From the NCBI GenBank assembly GCA_015501055.1, contig JADNYV010000031.1, forward strand, positions 62,001-126,000: 64,000 nt of DNA, read 5' to 3'. Shown here piece after piece: positions 44,009 through 55,762 of the stretch. The notes beneath the pieces were generated by a model. It was not told the origin of the DNA and ran no database searches. It saw only the letters and a program-made list of their open reading frames with translations. Positions within the stretch are counted from its first letter, which is position 1, and every line of letters starts with the position of its first letter. The translations under genes and the position numbers were made by a program. The stretch is from Mucidula mucida. Its lineage: Eukaryota > Basidiomycota > Agaricomycetes > Agaricales > Physalacriaceae.

Positions 44009-44085
44009 CCAGCTCTGAACAACGGCAAAGTCAGTTCTCTCTTGCCCATCCACCATCAACCACTCTCATATCAATCACTCTCACG

Positions 44086-44579
44086 ATGACCGACGCAAGG
44101 TCTGTCCTGCTAGAATCGTCCTCGCCGTCGAACTTACGCGCTATTGCAGCAAAACCTCTGGTCAATATGACTCTGTCGTTGGCAACGTCAAGCAGTCTGT
44201 AAGATGTGTTCTACGCGTCGTCGTTGTCGTCTAACACTTTATTTACAGGCTGGCGAGGCCGTCGGGTCCGACTCTATGAGCAAATCGGGTCAGAAGCAAC
44301 ACGCTTCAGGAGAGGCTGAGACCACCACCGCCAAAGCCGAAGGGTACATTTCCGGAGCGATGGACAATGTTAAGGTTGGTTTATTTTCCTTTTCTCTATG
44401 ATTCGCACTCAATGTTCCTAGGGCACCATGAACTCCGTGGCTGGCGCGGTCATGGGAGATTCCACCCAGCAAGCTAAGGGTTTGTCGATATTTGTTAGGG
44501 TTTTCCGATTTAACTGACAGCCTTGCTAGGAAACGCTCAACAAGAGAAGGGCAGTACGCAGCAGAGCATGAACAAGTAG
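44086..44579 (+). CDS. CsbD-like stress-response protein
   Basis: The model is join(44086..44099, 44150..44198, 44249..44374, 44422..44479, 44530..44579), 98 aa in five short exons. The first exon has only 14 nt. The hydrophilic helical protein reads QYDSVVGNVKQSAGEAVGSD, QKQHASGEAETTTAKAEGYI, DNVKGTMNSVAGAVMGD and QQAKGNAQQEKGSTQQSMNK. These Gly/Lys/Gln-rich repeats match the CsbD-like family (fungal members are described as stress-induced and some as cruciform-DNA binders). The TATA box and tiny exons fit a stress-regulated gene. The exact function is not established. Confidence 0.85.
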
Positions 44580-44932
44580 AGTAGACTCCGCGATTGTATT
44601 TTATGAGATTTTGCCATTTCCTTGTCGCAGTAAACTGGCGTGATCGTGATCCTCTTCTCGGCGTGAGTCTTGATTTGTTTTTCGACGCATCCTTCGAGTC
44701 CTACATTCTCATGCTCGGCGGTATGATCGGGCTTTACGTTTCCGACTCAACTCTTCTATCTCTGCGCGTTCCGGTCCTACAAAAAGGGGAATTGTACCAC
44801 ATAAACTACTCGGTCACAAAACTAGGACGCGCCCACAGTGCGCGTTGATGTTAGACTGGGATCCTTACATTGTCGTTTCCAATTCAAGGCCTCAGCAGGT
44901 GACCGTGCGACAGAATCTCGTGACGGTCCGGC
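44580..44932. other. Spacer between the CsbD-like and F-box genes
   Basis: A plus frame 44594-44848 is open but lacks support. This is most likely 3' flank and promoter. Confidence 0.35.
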
Positions 44933-46501
44933 ATGCCGAGCTTGGTTCCCGACCGACTGCTCTCAATGACAGACCACAATGGCATCTTGTCCGACATCCT
45001 ACGCGGCACCAGATTTTTACTCGCGTCTGACGACGTGTGGATTAACGCGGAGCTTACCCAGATTCAAGAAGAATTGGACGCGCTATCCCAACTTTTCGTC
45101 CTCGATCCCACAGAGCTGGAATTATACCACTTGCGGGCCAAATACTCCGCTGTGAAATCCCCCGTTTACAGGCTACCACCCGAACTCATGTTGGACATCT
45201 TCCATTGGGCAGCTTTCTGGTCCCCGTCTCAAAACATCTTGGACCCTCGGTCCGTTCCTTGGACGCTGGGCCAGGTCTGTGCACGCTGGCGCGAGATGGC
45301 TCTCAACTGCACCTCGTTATGGCAGACCATAGTCTTTACATCCCCGTATCCAACTCATTCCGGCAAGATTTTGGCGCAATGCCTGGCTCGCTCGCGCGAT
45401 CGACCCATTGACGTCTCCATCACATTCCTCAATTACGAGAACGCTTGCCGCGATATTCTGGTCGAGTGCATCCGGTTGCTGTGTGTTGAGTGTCGCCGCT
45501 GGAGGCGTGTACAATTCGACATCCCAAGCATAGATCACGATATGTCAGAGTTATTGGGCGCGCTACATGGAAAGCTTCCCTCTCTAGAAGGGGTCTACTT
45601 TTTCAAGCTACTCTCATGGACACACCGGACCCCTCATTCTTCCCCGCTCGATGCCGTCCGCGCGTTTTTGGAGGCTCCTCTCATGAAACGAGCGGACCTT
45701 CGTTCCCTTCCCTTTTTCAAGTTCCCCCCGTCACCAATACACCTTACACACTTTGGCGGTAACATTCTCCAGCTTTCCGACGTGCAGCGTTTATCATGTC
45801 TTCCTTCGTTGGTGGAATGTCATCTTTGTGGGCCTCAGATTCATATCGCTAATGCGGTGGTCCCAATCACCCTTGCCAATCTAAGGCGCTTATCAGTACA
45901 GTCCCCCTGCATCCTGCAAGGTCTCACCACGCCCAATCTCACCTCTCTATCTCTCTTCCCCAGTCGAGTCTCCCCCCATGATCTACAAGCAGTGCAGGAC
46001 TTTGTCGCACGGTCGGCGTGTGTCATACAGATCCTCGCGATATCACTTCCGTCTCTCCTACTCTTCCTGCACCCGTGTTTCCGCGACTCTCACATGCGAA
46101 GCATCAAACGCTTCTGCCTGTCTTTCTATCCAGAGGCAGGCGAGTCCACAGCAACCTTCAAACTGATCGCCAGCGACGTCCTCCCCCAAATTGACGTTTT
46201 AACGGTAGTGATGTACAGTCCCATGTCGGGTTTGGACTTGAACCTACCCGGCCCAAAAGTCGCTGTAGAGGCCCTCATGGAGATGGTCGCCTATCGTTTT
46301 GAGCATGCCGTTGAGAACAAAGTCCAGAAGCTCGGTCTTTTGCGAATATGTTTGTGCTCGGACGAAATTTTGGCCGTGCTTCGCCGGGAAGGGCTTGCTC
46401 GTTTCGAGGCGAATGGACTGGTGATCGAGCAGTCGGATTATGGGAAGGATAAGCATTGGACGGGTCCGTTCTGGTTTCTCGAGGATGACATTCCTTTGTA
46501 G
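44933..46501 (+). CDS. F-box protein (basidiomycete type), intronless
   Basis: The single open frame is 522 codons. The ATG at 44933 is used, and 44966 is an alternative. F-box proteins recruit substrates to SCF ubiquitin ligases. An N-terminal helix (ELTQIQEELDALSQL) precedes the F-box (YRLPPELMLDIFHWAAF, VCARWREMALNCTSLWQTIV). The rest is a leucine-rich, irregular LRR-like region (LANLRRLSVQSP, LTTPNLTSLSLFPSRV) as is usual in the expanded agaricomycete family. The substrate is unknown. A relative on the minus strand at 50684-52482 is broken. Confidence 0.88.
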   Translation: MPSLVPDRLLSMTDHNGILSDILRGTRFLLASDDVWINAELTQIQEELDALSQLFVLDPTELELYHLRAKYSAVKSPVYRLPPELMLDIFHWAAFWSPSQNILDPRSVPWTLGQVCARWREMALNCTSLWQTIVFTSPYPTHSGKILAQCLARSRDRPIDVSITFLNYENACRDILVECIRLLCVECRRWRRVQFDIPSIDHDMSELLGALHGKLPSLEGVYFFKLLSWTHRTPHSSPLDAVRAFLEAPLMKRADLRSLPFFKFPPSPIHLTHFGGNILQLSDVQRLSCLPSLVECHLCGPQIHIANAVVPITLANLRRLSVQSPCILQGLTTPNLTSLSLFPSRVSPHDLQAVQDFVARSACVIQILAISLPSLLLFLHPCFRDSHMRSIKRFCLSFYPEAGESTATFKLIASDVLPQIDVLTVVMYSPMSGLDLNLPGPKVAVEALMEMVAYRFEHAVENKVQKLGLLRICLCSDEILAVLRREGLARFEANGLVIEQSDYGKDKHWTGPFWFLEDDIPL

Positions 46502-46710
46502 CCCTGGCTATAATCTATGCTTGAGTTATTTGATTTTTTTTCGACCAAGCTCTCAGGGTGTAGGCATCAACCGGTAAGTATCTTGTTTCTTTCTGTGATT
46601 TCTCCAAACGGTATTCAAAATAATGACCCCCAAAATCCCAGAAACCCCAAACATATATCCTCTAGCTTCTCGCGCACTGCCCTATCCACACATCACGGCT
46701 CTAAACCGCA

Positions 46711-47046
46711 CTAGCGAAACACGGGAACGTCTTTGTCCACCATCCCTACACTCAACGTAAGCGGGAGGGCATCCAAAAAGGCCACACACGAAAAGCCCAC
46801 CTTGACTTTATCCATGTTCTCCTGCGCGCTCGACTCCGGGTCTGTCGCGTACTTCACTGTCTCTTTCCCTCCCTGCTCAGCAGCTCCCTTCCCATACGCT
46901 GTCGCTATTGTCTTCCCCGCGGAGGCCTCCTTCCCCGCGCCGGCATTGGCTGGAGCGGTAAATGAGTATTAAACGACACGCGCACACTCTGATGACTTAC
47001 GCGACGCGTGCATGCCCTCCGTCTTTCCTGGCTGCTGCTCGTTCAT
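46711..47046 (-). CDS. Small hydrophilic Gly/Ala/Lys-rich protein
   Basis: The start is the ATG at 47046. Exon 1 (47001-47046) joins exon 2 (46949 downward) over a GTAAGT...CTCCAG intron. The product reads MNEQQPGKTEGMHAS, then AGKEASAGKTIATAYGKG, AAEQGGKETVKYATDPES and AQENMDKVK. A possible second intron starts at 46800 (GTGGGC). Without it the frame stops at 46711-46713. The composition recalls small fungal stress proteins, and a degraded copy lies at 50390-50592. I cannot name a family. Confidence 0.55.
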
Positions 47047-47655
47047 TGTTGGTTGTTGTTGGTGGTGGTGGTGGTGAAGGAGAGTAAAAGTTCAAGGCGT
47101 AGTACGCTGATGGGGGTTGGGGGGCAGTCTTTTGGGCCCTCGTCTTTCCGCTGGGCATCCCGTTAAATATTGCGCTCGCCTCCTCCTGTGTCTTTTTGCC
47201 CTGATCGCGATATGACAGGACAGGTCGACTGGCTGTTGGACCTCTATGGTTGTCATCACTCTTTTGGACAACGTCCTCGTTGTGGTTGTAGGCGTTTACT
47301 TGTTGTTCGAGTACACGCGTAGTGCAGTGCGGTCTTCGCGCAAACATAGTTCATATTCACGACTTGCAAAGATGTCACTCAATTGACAGCTTGGACGTCC
47401 TCCTGTTTGACACAATTCAAGAGTCTCGGCTTCATACAAGTGATGCCTCCTAACGATCCAGTGGAAAATATTCTCGTAAAACGGTATCTGCCGCCTGCGA
47501 ACGACGAGTGATACAGCAATCAATCAGGCGCTCTGCGTTCATGCATAAGAAAGTAGATTTGTCATCTCGAAACAAAAACAAGGTTTTACATACTGTTGAA
47601 GTACATGATAAATAATACACCGTCTGTATGGAAAAACACCAAAACACCAAACACA
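47047..47655. other. Spacer, promoter of the small hydrophilic gene
   Basis: No gene is supported. A run of GTT/GGT triplets (47047-47075, ttggttgttgttggtggtgg) lies in the presumed 5' leader. Confidence 0.35.
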
Positions 47656-48786
47656 TCATTTCCTTTCGCCAGCAATCAACTCATCAAGCCTGTACCGCGT
47701 GTAACTCGTGTGAAAGGCGATGTAGCGTTCCGCAAAGTCTTTATACGCCTTCAAGACAGCAGCATCTCCACCCAGCATTGCCGTAACGTTCTTGTCAGCC
47801 TCGATAACATCGTTGGCAAGGTCACGGAGGACAATGCTTTTCTTCAAGCCCAAAGAGCACGCCGTGGTGGAAACCAGATTCGTCTCTTCGCCGGCTATCT
47901 CTTCCTTGTAGAAAGACAAAACGTCGCTATTAGAGGTAGTGTAAGAGGCAGCATCGGAATGTAAAACAAACTTCGACACTTACTTTCCTTCATTGACGAA
48001 TACAATTAGTTCCGGTAAAGCGTGGATGTACAAATCCACTGGGACCTCGCGAGGGAATATGAGGAATGCGTAGGGCTCCGCTGTACCAGAGAGACCACGG
48101 CTGAACTTGGGGAATCGTTTCGCAGAGGAGGATAACTGTAGTAGTGCGTTTCAGACTTTAATGCCGAGCGCGAGGAAAATCAAGACCTCACCTTCAAATC
48201 CTTCGTACGATGTTCCACAAATTGAGCGGAAACAAAGTTGAGCGCCGCCGCTATGATGATGTTTGCGGCCAAAGGGTCGAAATAGGCATATATACCGCGG
48301 AAGAAGTTGGCAAAGAAATCGAGCACCACGTCGTCGTGTGGTTCTGCGGAGCAGAATCGAACATGGAAGTTGGCGAGCCCGGTCATGTCCTTTAAGAAAT
48401 AGTCCTCGACATAGAAGACGAACGCCGTGTACAAGGTGACGAAGAGCCGCCTCGCCTGGTCGTCAACATGGCCGTACGCTGTGCTAGCCATACGGATCCC
48501 GCCAGGAAGACATTTCGTGATCAAGAAAACCATCGAAGGATCCTCGAGAGAATATCCTCGCGACTTGACCTCTCGGCAGCAAAGGTCGTGGAGAATAGGA
48601 TCAAGCTCGACCATGGGGTAGGACGGGGATTTGAAATGCGCGAGGAGGTCGAGGCAGATATCTCTGATCTCCTTGATTTCTGCACCGACGGACTGTAGAA
48701 AGCATGAGACAAGAGTATGCGAAAAAGTCAAAGACACTAACAGGTGGAAGCTCTGAGGCCTGTGCTGTATTCATCTGGGGTTCCAT
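47656..48786 (-). CDS. Sesquiterpene synthase, trichodiene-synthase-like (Tri5) family
   Basis: The model is complement(join(47656..47926, 47984..48135, 48192..48692, 48742..48786)), 322 aa, the usual length for basidiomycete Tri5-like class I terpene cyclases acting on farnesyl diphosphate. The metal-binding NSE motif NDVLSFYKEE is complete and is created across the last intron. The first Asp-rich site reads YVEDYFLKDM in place of a clean DDxxD. The sensor Arg appears in GGIRMASTAY and the C-terminal Arg-Tyr pair in SYTRYRLDEL. The start at 48786 (MEPQMNTAQASELPP) gives a short first exon and could instead be the ATG four codons later. No P450 or other tailoring gene lies beside it. The product is unknown. 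Confidence 0.85.
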
Positions 48787-50389
48787 GGTCGAGATAGTAC
48801 TTCAGCGAGTTGAGTTCTTTGGCGACTTTCGCAGGCATATATACGTTCTCAAACCATGCAGGAACACGCGAATCTGTACAAATCAGAAAGTCGATTCTCC
48901 AGAATGCTGACACTCGTGTCGCCATGCACAAGATAGATGTCTTCCATTTTCTCATCCAGCGCCTAGCCTAGCACAATCATCGGGATTGCCTCGAACGCCC
49001 GCGTAAATTCTGTTGTTTTGTGACGCCGCACATTGCCGGCAAGAGTCCAGAATCGCCCTGCAGGCTGCAGTTCGCAACTTCCTCGAAGATCCCATCATTT
49101 CGTGTCGTCTTGTCCACAAGACGAGGCCTATCGAAATGCCTGATGCCGGTCCTACTAAAGTCCACTTTTCGACCAAAATATCTAGGGCATCGTCTAGGTG
49201 GAGGATACAGGAAGTTCAAGAGAGTGTGGCGCCATCGGCGGCGCTTGAGCAAGGAATCAACTGGGACGCCATGATTTACCATCTAGGGTCAGCCAGATGA
49301 GGAAAGTTCAGATCCTAACAAAGACTGATAGACTCTACATTGATTGCGAGAGCGAGCATCCATGGAGTTGCTGAGTCTGGCCAGACGACCAAATAGGCAC
49401 AAATGCGCGGCCATCAGTACTTTGTAAGTAAATGGGGCTTGGCGTGGGGCGCTCAATTCTCCTCCGTCCTCCCTTACAGACGTGTATCATCCCCCCCAAT
49501 CAGAGTTCCGCTTTTCACCTATCTCCGCATAACGGACGGTTTGTCGTATCTTCGCGTTCCCTCCAGCAGTCCAGGTCCTGACCTATGTAAAACCCGGTAT
49601 GTTCGCTGGTGCGCGCAATCTGTGAACTTCCCACAGTCCTATTTCCTAGAATTTCGTGCAGGCTAGAATGACTATTATTATTACATGCAGCAAGGCTATG
49701 TTTGGGTCCGCCGACGGTCTCCCGCGAAGGTTCTTCCTTTTTTAATGGAAGCAAACTTGGACGTTCACTTGATGAGAACCAAAGGTTCGTTCTAAAGTCC
49801 GAGTATAAGGCCCGAGATACATTGTAGTTATCGTTAGTCATAGGCTGGGGGAAAACTAGGTCGAGGGCAGGGGTCCGGGCCTCTACTATCATCTGAGAAA
49901 AGCACTCGTTCATTTGGGAGGTATCCCGTTGTTTGGGGACCTCCGGCTCACGGCAACTAGTAGAGCGTCCATATGAAATATGTAGAACCAGCCATACCAG
50001 CCAATTCTCCCTGAGAAGTTGTTTTAAAATTGGTCCGACCCGTGCGCCACAGTATAATGCCGCGATGCTCCTCCTTCTGCTAGAATTGTGCTCTGTAAAG
50101 AGCTCTAAGCTAAGCTGAAGGTATAAATCGATGCGCATGAATATCATACACCGCCGATTGTGTGCACCTCGCGGTATTCCTCGAAGAAGATGGTAGTTTA
50201 CTCAATCATACAATGTGACAGAAAATACTGCCCTATCGATTTTACAAGTTTCGTGTTCTATACGCGGTTCTGCGGGTCTGTAGAATCTGTGTGGTTCTCC
50301 GAACAGGGCCTTAGTAACGCAGTCCTCGCTTCTTCTGTTCGACGACTTCCGATTCAGCCAAATCACGCGCGGCGATGAACGACCTTGCG
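48787..50389. other. Intergenic, unresolved open frames
   Basis: A minus frame with ATG at 49282 (about 100 codons) and a 210-codon minus frame at 49515-50147 are open, but neither has domain sense. 48787-48960 is the upstream region of the terpene synthase. Confidence 0.3.
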
Positions 50390-50592
50390 GACGACTCACA
50401 CCCCTTCAGTATCCACAAGCTCCTTCCCCGCCTGCTCAGCAGCTCCATTTCCATACACCGCCGCTATCGTCTTCCCTGCAGACAGCACATTGTGCCCCGG
50501 AATTTGCTGTCGACGACAACTCGTAAATGAACACATGCGTGCATGCTTTCCGTCTTTCCCGGCTCAGGGTGCTCGTTATCATCACAGACATG
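50390..50592 (-). pseudogene. Degraded copy of the small hydrophilic protein gene
   Basis: Read on the minus strand, SAGKTIAAVYGNGAAEQAGK matches the gene at 46711-47046 (SAGKTIATAYGKGAAEQGGK), and the upstream words CCGGGAAAGACGGA and GCATGCACGC are also kept. The part between is diverged and out of frame, and the frame stops soon after the homology. It is a partial duplicate about 3.5 kb from its source. Confidence 0.65.
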
Positions 50593-50683
50593 ATGAGTAG
50601 ATCTCACGTCGACTATATGGACAAGGAGGCACTCTTATCGGTGGCTTCAACGTTTGTCGATTTGAAAGCGAGTTTAATAACAA

Positions 50684-52482
50684 TTACCTTGATAAAAGCA
50701 GTACTATTATCACTACTTGATTAACAAAAGACACTGAACCTAGTAGGGAATTATATCGCTCAACCAGCGCCACACTGCCCCACCAAGAGGTGGAAGTAAC
50801 GAATCGGCAGAGCCGTCGTAGTATAGCCGAGGCTCCCATCTCGTCCCAATGTCCTTGGAATTTCAAGTCGTTCAATACCACAATCAAGTCATTTTCCCGC
50901 CCTCCATCGGTGTTCCATATCTCAATCTTCTCTATCCTCCGGCCAAATTCATTTTGATGTGAACGAAGATCATTATCCACAGCAGTACAAAACTTTCCCA
51001 AGCCAAAGGTATCACGGCACTCGTCGTGTAGAAGGATTAATCGCTTGAGTTTCGGAAGCGCTCGAGATGAAGCTACAGCGAGGATAGCCTGCTGTGCATA
51101 TTCAGCAATTGGCAAGCTGATGTGTAGTGCGAGAGTATCCAGTTGTTAAAATCCCTGGACGTCCAATAGGGAAGTGACCAACTCGTCAGATACGACCAAC
51201 CCCCGAAGCGCACAGTTCGAGCGTAATATAAATGCCTCTATCGCGCATCTTATTGCGGGTTGGCTATATGTATCGAAGTATGTTGGAGTGACTTATAGCA
51301 CCTCTAACGAGGGCAAGATGAGATGATCCAGTACATTGGTGAGTGTTGCGCTAAAGTAGCGCACTCCAGAGTGCCGGATTGGAGTTTGTGGTGTGGGGAT
51401 CACAGCGCGTGAGCCGTTGAAGAGATGGAGCTCTTTTAGACATGGCATTTGGCCCAGGATGGATATATTCTCCAGAGAGAAAGTATAACATGAGAAATGG
51501 GTGAGGGAGGAATTGAGAAATGCGCCCAGTGGCTCTCGTTGATCGCCGACATCGCGTGGCAGGAGATCTCGAACTCTTCTGAGATTGGGTGCGCAATAAA
51601 GTGCCGGACGTACTCTACAGTAGCGGTGACAAAACATGTCCAGCTCTTCAAGCATTGGACAGGCGTTTGTCATATTGAAGAAGGCATCAATAAACACGTC
51701 ATTCTCACTGACATGCTCTCCATTGCTATAGCCCGGAATGTGTGCGCGAAAGGTTAACATTCGGATGCGAGCCCGGTGCGTAGATAGGGTGGACATCAAC
51801 ACAGTGGGGAAGTCGTTTCCCGCGGGGACTTTTATGGCGAGATCAAGGCTAACTGAGAGCGCCACTAGGCAAGACACCGAAAGGGGATGTTCAACCAACT
51901 TTAGAAAGAACGCAGAGGGTGACGACTTGGACCAGCAGTGTAGGGGAATGTTAATGGCGCTCCAAAGAAACGGCGAAGATTGCGCAATTAAGCGCCATCG
52001 ATGGCACACTCTGAGAAGGATCCAAGGTGCTGCGTCTACGTCTAAAGTATTGCCATGAAGACGAACAAGCGATGAAAACATCTCTAATAGAATATCTTGG
52101 GGTACTATATAGATAGACGCGAGGGAGGAAGAAAGGGTGAGTCGGTCGAGACGCAGGCGGGCGCAATGCCTCTCTAATCGTCGGATGTGCTCCTCCGCGG
52201 TGGCGATGTCTGCATCCAACGTGTCCATACAACCAGATGCCCAGGAACGATGAGATTCGTCCGCAAAGCGCTCTCCGGACACAACCCCACGCGCGTTTTC
52301 CCACTTTTCTGGCTCTTGCAGTGGGTATTCCACGAGGCGGTAGTGGTAATGAGCGTCCACTTCATGCTCGCAGGGTAGGACATCGTAGTCGTGCTGGGCC
52401 CAAGGATCTTCTGAAGTCCTGAAAAACACCTGAGAAAGATGGCCCAGGAAGACTGAAAAAGAAATACTCTTTACCTGACCAT
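50684..52482 (-). pseudogene. F-box protein gene with two in-frame TAA stops
   Basis: An 8-nt first exon (52475-52482, good ATG context, GTAAAG donor) splices to 52418 and reads TSEDPWAQHDYDVLP. A coiled segment (DADIATAEEHIRRLERHCAR) precedes the F-box-like region (IYIVPQDILLEMFSSLVRL, VCHRWRLIAQSSPFLWSAIN) and a leucine-rich region. TAA stops occur at 51293-51295 and 51146-51148. Between and after them the same frame stays open to 50684 and reads plausible F-box C-terminal sequence (LPKLKRLILLHDECRDTFG). So either the gene was recently inactivated or only the first 370 or so residues are made. No consensus introns remove the stops. Confidence 0.7.
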
Positions 52483-53693
52483 GGTGGATGCTTTAGTACT
52501 TACACGATTACGTACGCAGCTGTTCTTACCATGACCAACAGATTTCAAACAACGACTGCAGCTGTCTTTCTAACACGGAACAAGGACTTACTGGTTTCAG
52601 ACGAAATCTTTTGGGCACTGGAAAGCTCCTTACGGCAACGCACGTCCCTCGTGGTTGGTCTGTGCCCTTGACGCGACACTTGTATAACTCGCCGAAGGGC
52701 TTCACGGAACAGCTTTGACACCGCACCGATAATTACTTATAGCTCACTTGGCGCTGAGCCAGAGTGCTACAGAAGCAAATAATTCAATTAGGCGACAGTC
52801 CAAATATAAAGAGAAACATCGTTTCCTCATATCCAGGTAATCTGTACCTGCAGCGAGAAGGACTCCCCTCAGTGGTACACTTCGTGCTGATTACAGCCAC
52901 TGTAACTATTGTTCTCAATAGGGATTCGCCGAACATCTTGCACGTTAACCGCATCTTTATCCTTTCCTTGTGGCGTCGACTTGCTTTCATTTTGCATTGA
53001 TTTCACCATGATAATGATTTCGTGGATTTCTGTGCTGTCGTACATGATGCAAAAAGGTTCGGGTTCTTTTATGTCTATCGCTCTTTTCTCTTCTCACTGC
53101 CATCGTACCGATTTTGATTTGAGCTGTTGTATATCTACCGGTGTAATCATAACGTTCGTAGATCAGGTGGAGGAAGAGACGCGTTCCCAATGTTTGTGAG
53201 TGCTTGGCAGAAGCATCAGACGATGCATACATTCGCACCATCACTATTATATCGACACGCTTTGCCGCAGGCCACACCGTTCCACCCCTACGAGTACTAG
53301 TACTATGGAGAATTCGGTCAGATTCGCTTGGAATTTAATCCAGTTATCGAAATGAGGTAAGGAGCTGCTGCTCATTCCCATCATCAATCATAACCGGCAC
53401 CAACTGTCATCTTCAGCCTATAGTAATCATGTCTTCGCTAGCATACTGGCCTCCGTTTTACCGTTTCCGCGTACTGCCATATAGGTAAGCAAGCAGAATA
53501 TTGGCATGTTGGGGAGCGGATATCAAAGCGCGTTGCTTCGTATGTCACCTCTTTCTTCATCTTCGGTTGTCTCAGGCCCAAAACAGGCTTTCACACCCAG
53601 TACAACTAGGCGCTATCATATCCGATGGCGTATTTAGGCAAGTCTGTACGGCAGAATGGCTGGTTTTTGCTAACACGTCTTACTTAGTAGGTC
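52483..53693. other. Intergenic, no gene recognised
   Basis: Only short frames occur (52764-53000, 52909-53199 and 53501-53698 plus). Nothing has domain sense. Confidence 0.4.
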
Positions 53694-53700
53694 TATAAAA
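53694..53700 (+). promoter_or_regulatory. TATA box of the NmrA-like gene
   Basis: tataaaa lies only 26 bp before the first ATG (53720), so the RNA would start at or beyond that ATG. This favours the second in-frame ATG at 53738 (aacatggct context). Confidence 0.5.
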
Positions 53701-53737
53701 ACATCCATCAGTACAGTAAATGTCCCCCATCGACAAC

Positions 53738-54758
53738 ATGGCTTTTACTATTCGCACTATCCTCGTCTTCGCCGCCACGGGAAAGCAGGGTGGGGCGACA
53801 GTCCACGCACTCGTGAAACTGAACGCGGCGGCGCCTTCACCCAAGTATAAGATCCTCGCCCTCACGCGCGACGCGTCGTCCGAAAAGGCGGCTGCTCTTG
53901 CCAACCTTCCTGGCGTCTCGCTGCTCCAGGGCAGTCTAGCGAAGCCCGAGACACTTTTCAACGAGTCTATCCACGGCGTGTTTCTCTATGGCCCATCCCC
54001 GGAGGGACACTTAATGCCAGATGAGGAGAAAGAAGGTTGACTGTTCCTAATCCATGTCATTTTCACTCGGGACTGATTTATGAATACAGCTAGAGCTTTG
54101 GTGGACTTGGCGGTGAAACGTGGCGTACAACATGTTATTTACAGTAGCGCTGACTATAGCGGTACCGAAGAGAATGCACTCCCCACGTATGTTTATCATT
54201 GCTATTTGCCCATAGACCAAGCTGAAGTCCCCATCATAGGTACGCAGGCAAGCGCGCCATCGAGAGATACCTGCAATCCCATCTGAGCCTACCTGTGTAC
54301 ACGATTATCCGCCCGACAGGCTTCATGGAGAACTTCTACTGGCCTCTCATCCTCCAGAACGTCTCCAGCAAACTGAATCCAAACCACAAATCTAAATTAA
54401 TTGCTGTCAGCGACATTGGGTATGCCGTTGCTTCGGCCTTTGACGATCCAGCCACTTTCGCCGGGAAAGCTATCGATCTGGCGGGCGACGCGTTGACCCC
54501 ACGGCAGATCGTCGCTGCCTTCAAAGATGTCACGGGCATTGACCTAGATGCGCAGGCGCCCCAAGAGTTTCCTCCCGATTTCAAGAAGGCATACGATGTC
54601 AGTGATTCTTTCTGCACGTTCAATGATTCCGCATCTAATACGGAGGACAGTTCTGGAATGAGCACGAGTTTGTGGCTGATCCTGTAGCATGCCGCGAGCT
54701 TCTTCCAAATATTATGGACCTTAGGAAGTGGTTGGAATCGTCGGCGTTCAAGAAGTAA
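53738..54758 (+). CDS. NmrA-like family NAD(P)-binding protein
   Basis: The model is join(53738..54035, 54090..54186, 54240..54597, 54651..54758), 286 aa. NmrA-like proteins are atypical short-chain dehydrogenases that act as redox sensors or oxidoreductases. The Rossmann motif reads VFAATGKQGGATVHAL. Further signatures are GVFLYGPSPE, HVIYSSADYSG, YAGKRAIERYL, IIRPTGFMENFYW, DIGYAVASAFDDP and a C-terminal LLPNIMDLRKWLESS. The catalytic Tyr of classic SDRs is not evident, as is usual for the group. An upstream ATG at 53720 would add six residues but sits too close to the TATA box. Confidence 0.87.
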
Positions 54759-55762
54759 TGAACGGGATGACGCAATTGAATTATACCTACTCGGTGACTG
54801 GCCTGATTGATATTCTATCATACCACCGTTCTTCGCACCGAATTTACATCAAGTTCACTCTATATCACTATGTGGCTTCGCTTCGGATTTTGATTCATAG
54901 GTTTTTGAATATGGATCAGTAGCCGCACTTTACGTTCATCCATCATCGTTTATACGTCTCCTGCAGCCTGCTGATTTCCATGTATTCTACAACTTGCGTC
55001 CGCGCTTGTCATCTGGTGCGATATCATGACCCTGTTTTTTCGACCTGGTTGATTCATTACTTTGGGTAGCTGCGTTCCGGGCAGGAGGCCCGCCTGCGAT
55101 TTCACTTCAGACGATGCGCTCGAATTCGCGACAGAAATGCGACCGTTGTCGGTGTTCCGCCACTGCAGAAATTCAAGTTAGAAACGAAGCTTGGCATGTG
55201 GTCCTTGTTCTCCCAACATCATTAAGGAGACGCTCAAGATAACAATCCCGGATTAAGACACCAATTTTATGGCGCGGATTACTTCTGTGCCTCCACGTCT
55301 AGCTTCCCGACGTTACAGTGGCGTACTATATTCTCGAATTGGTTGCGTTCTAGACGGTTAACAAGCGTCAGACCTACCTCTAGACGACAGACTTCATAAC
55401 GCGTCTAGCCATGTGGAGCGCCATATCGGCATCGACATATGTGGCGTTACTTGAATAAAATCAATCGCGAATCGACCAAGGTAGACCTCCAGAAATGAAT
55501 GTGTCTATTATAAATACTCATTTTATCCTTTAGGAAGGTCTTGAGCAATTTGTTCTGCCCTATACATGATTCTCCGTGGCGGCTACATTAGGAAATTGCA
55601 AATAACGTGACATTTAGCGCCAACAATGGGCGCGCCTTTGTTTGTGCCGTCCACCGTCTTCTTTGTTTGTTCCACAACAACCATCACCTTGGGTCAACCA
55701 GTGGGTTGCTCACATCGTGGTTTCTTGCCTTCACCTCAGCGATAATTGTGCACGGCAGCATC
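54759..55762. other. Intergenic, no gene recognised
   Basis: No supported frame. The frame of the next gene is open from 55607 but has no ATG before 55763. Confidence 0.4.

Noticed and set aside
49515..50147. 210-codon minus frame
   Set aside because: No recognisable domain, odd composition and no splice or promoter context. Probably a chance frame.
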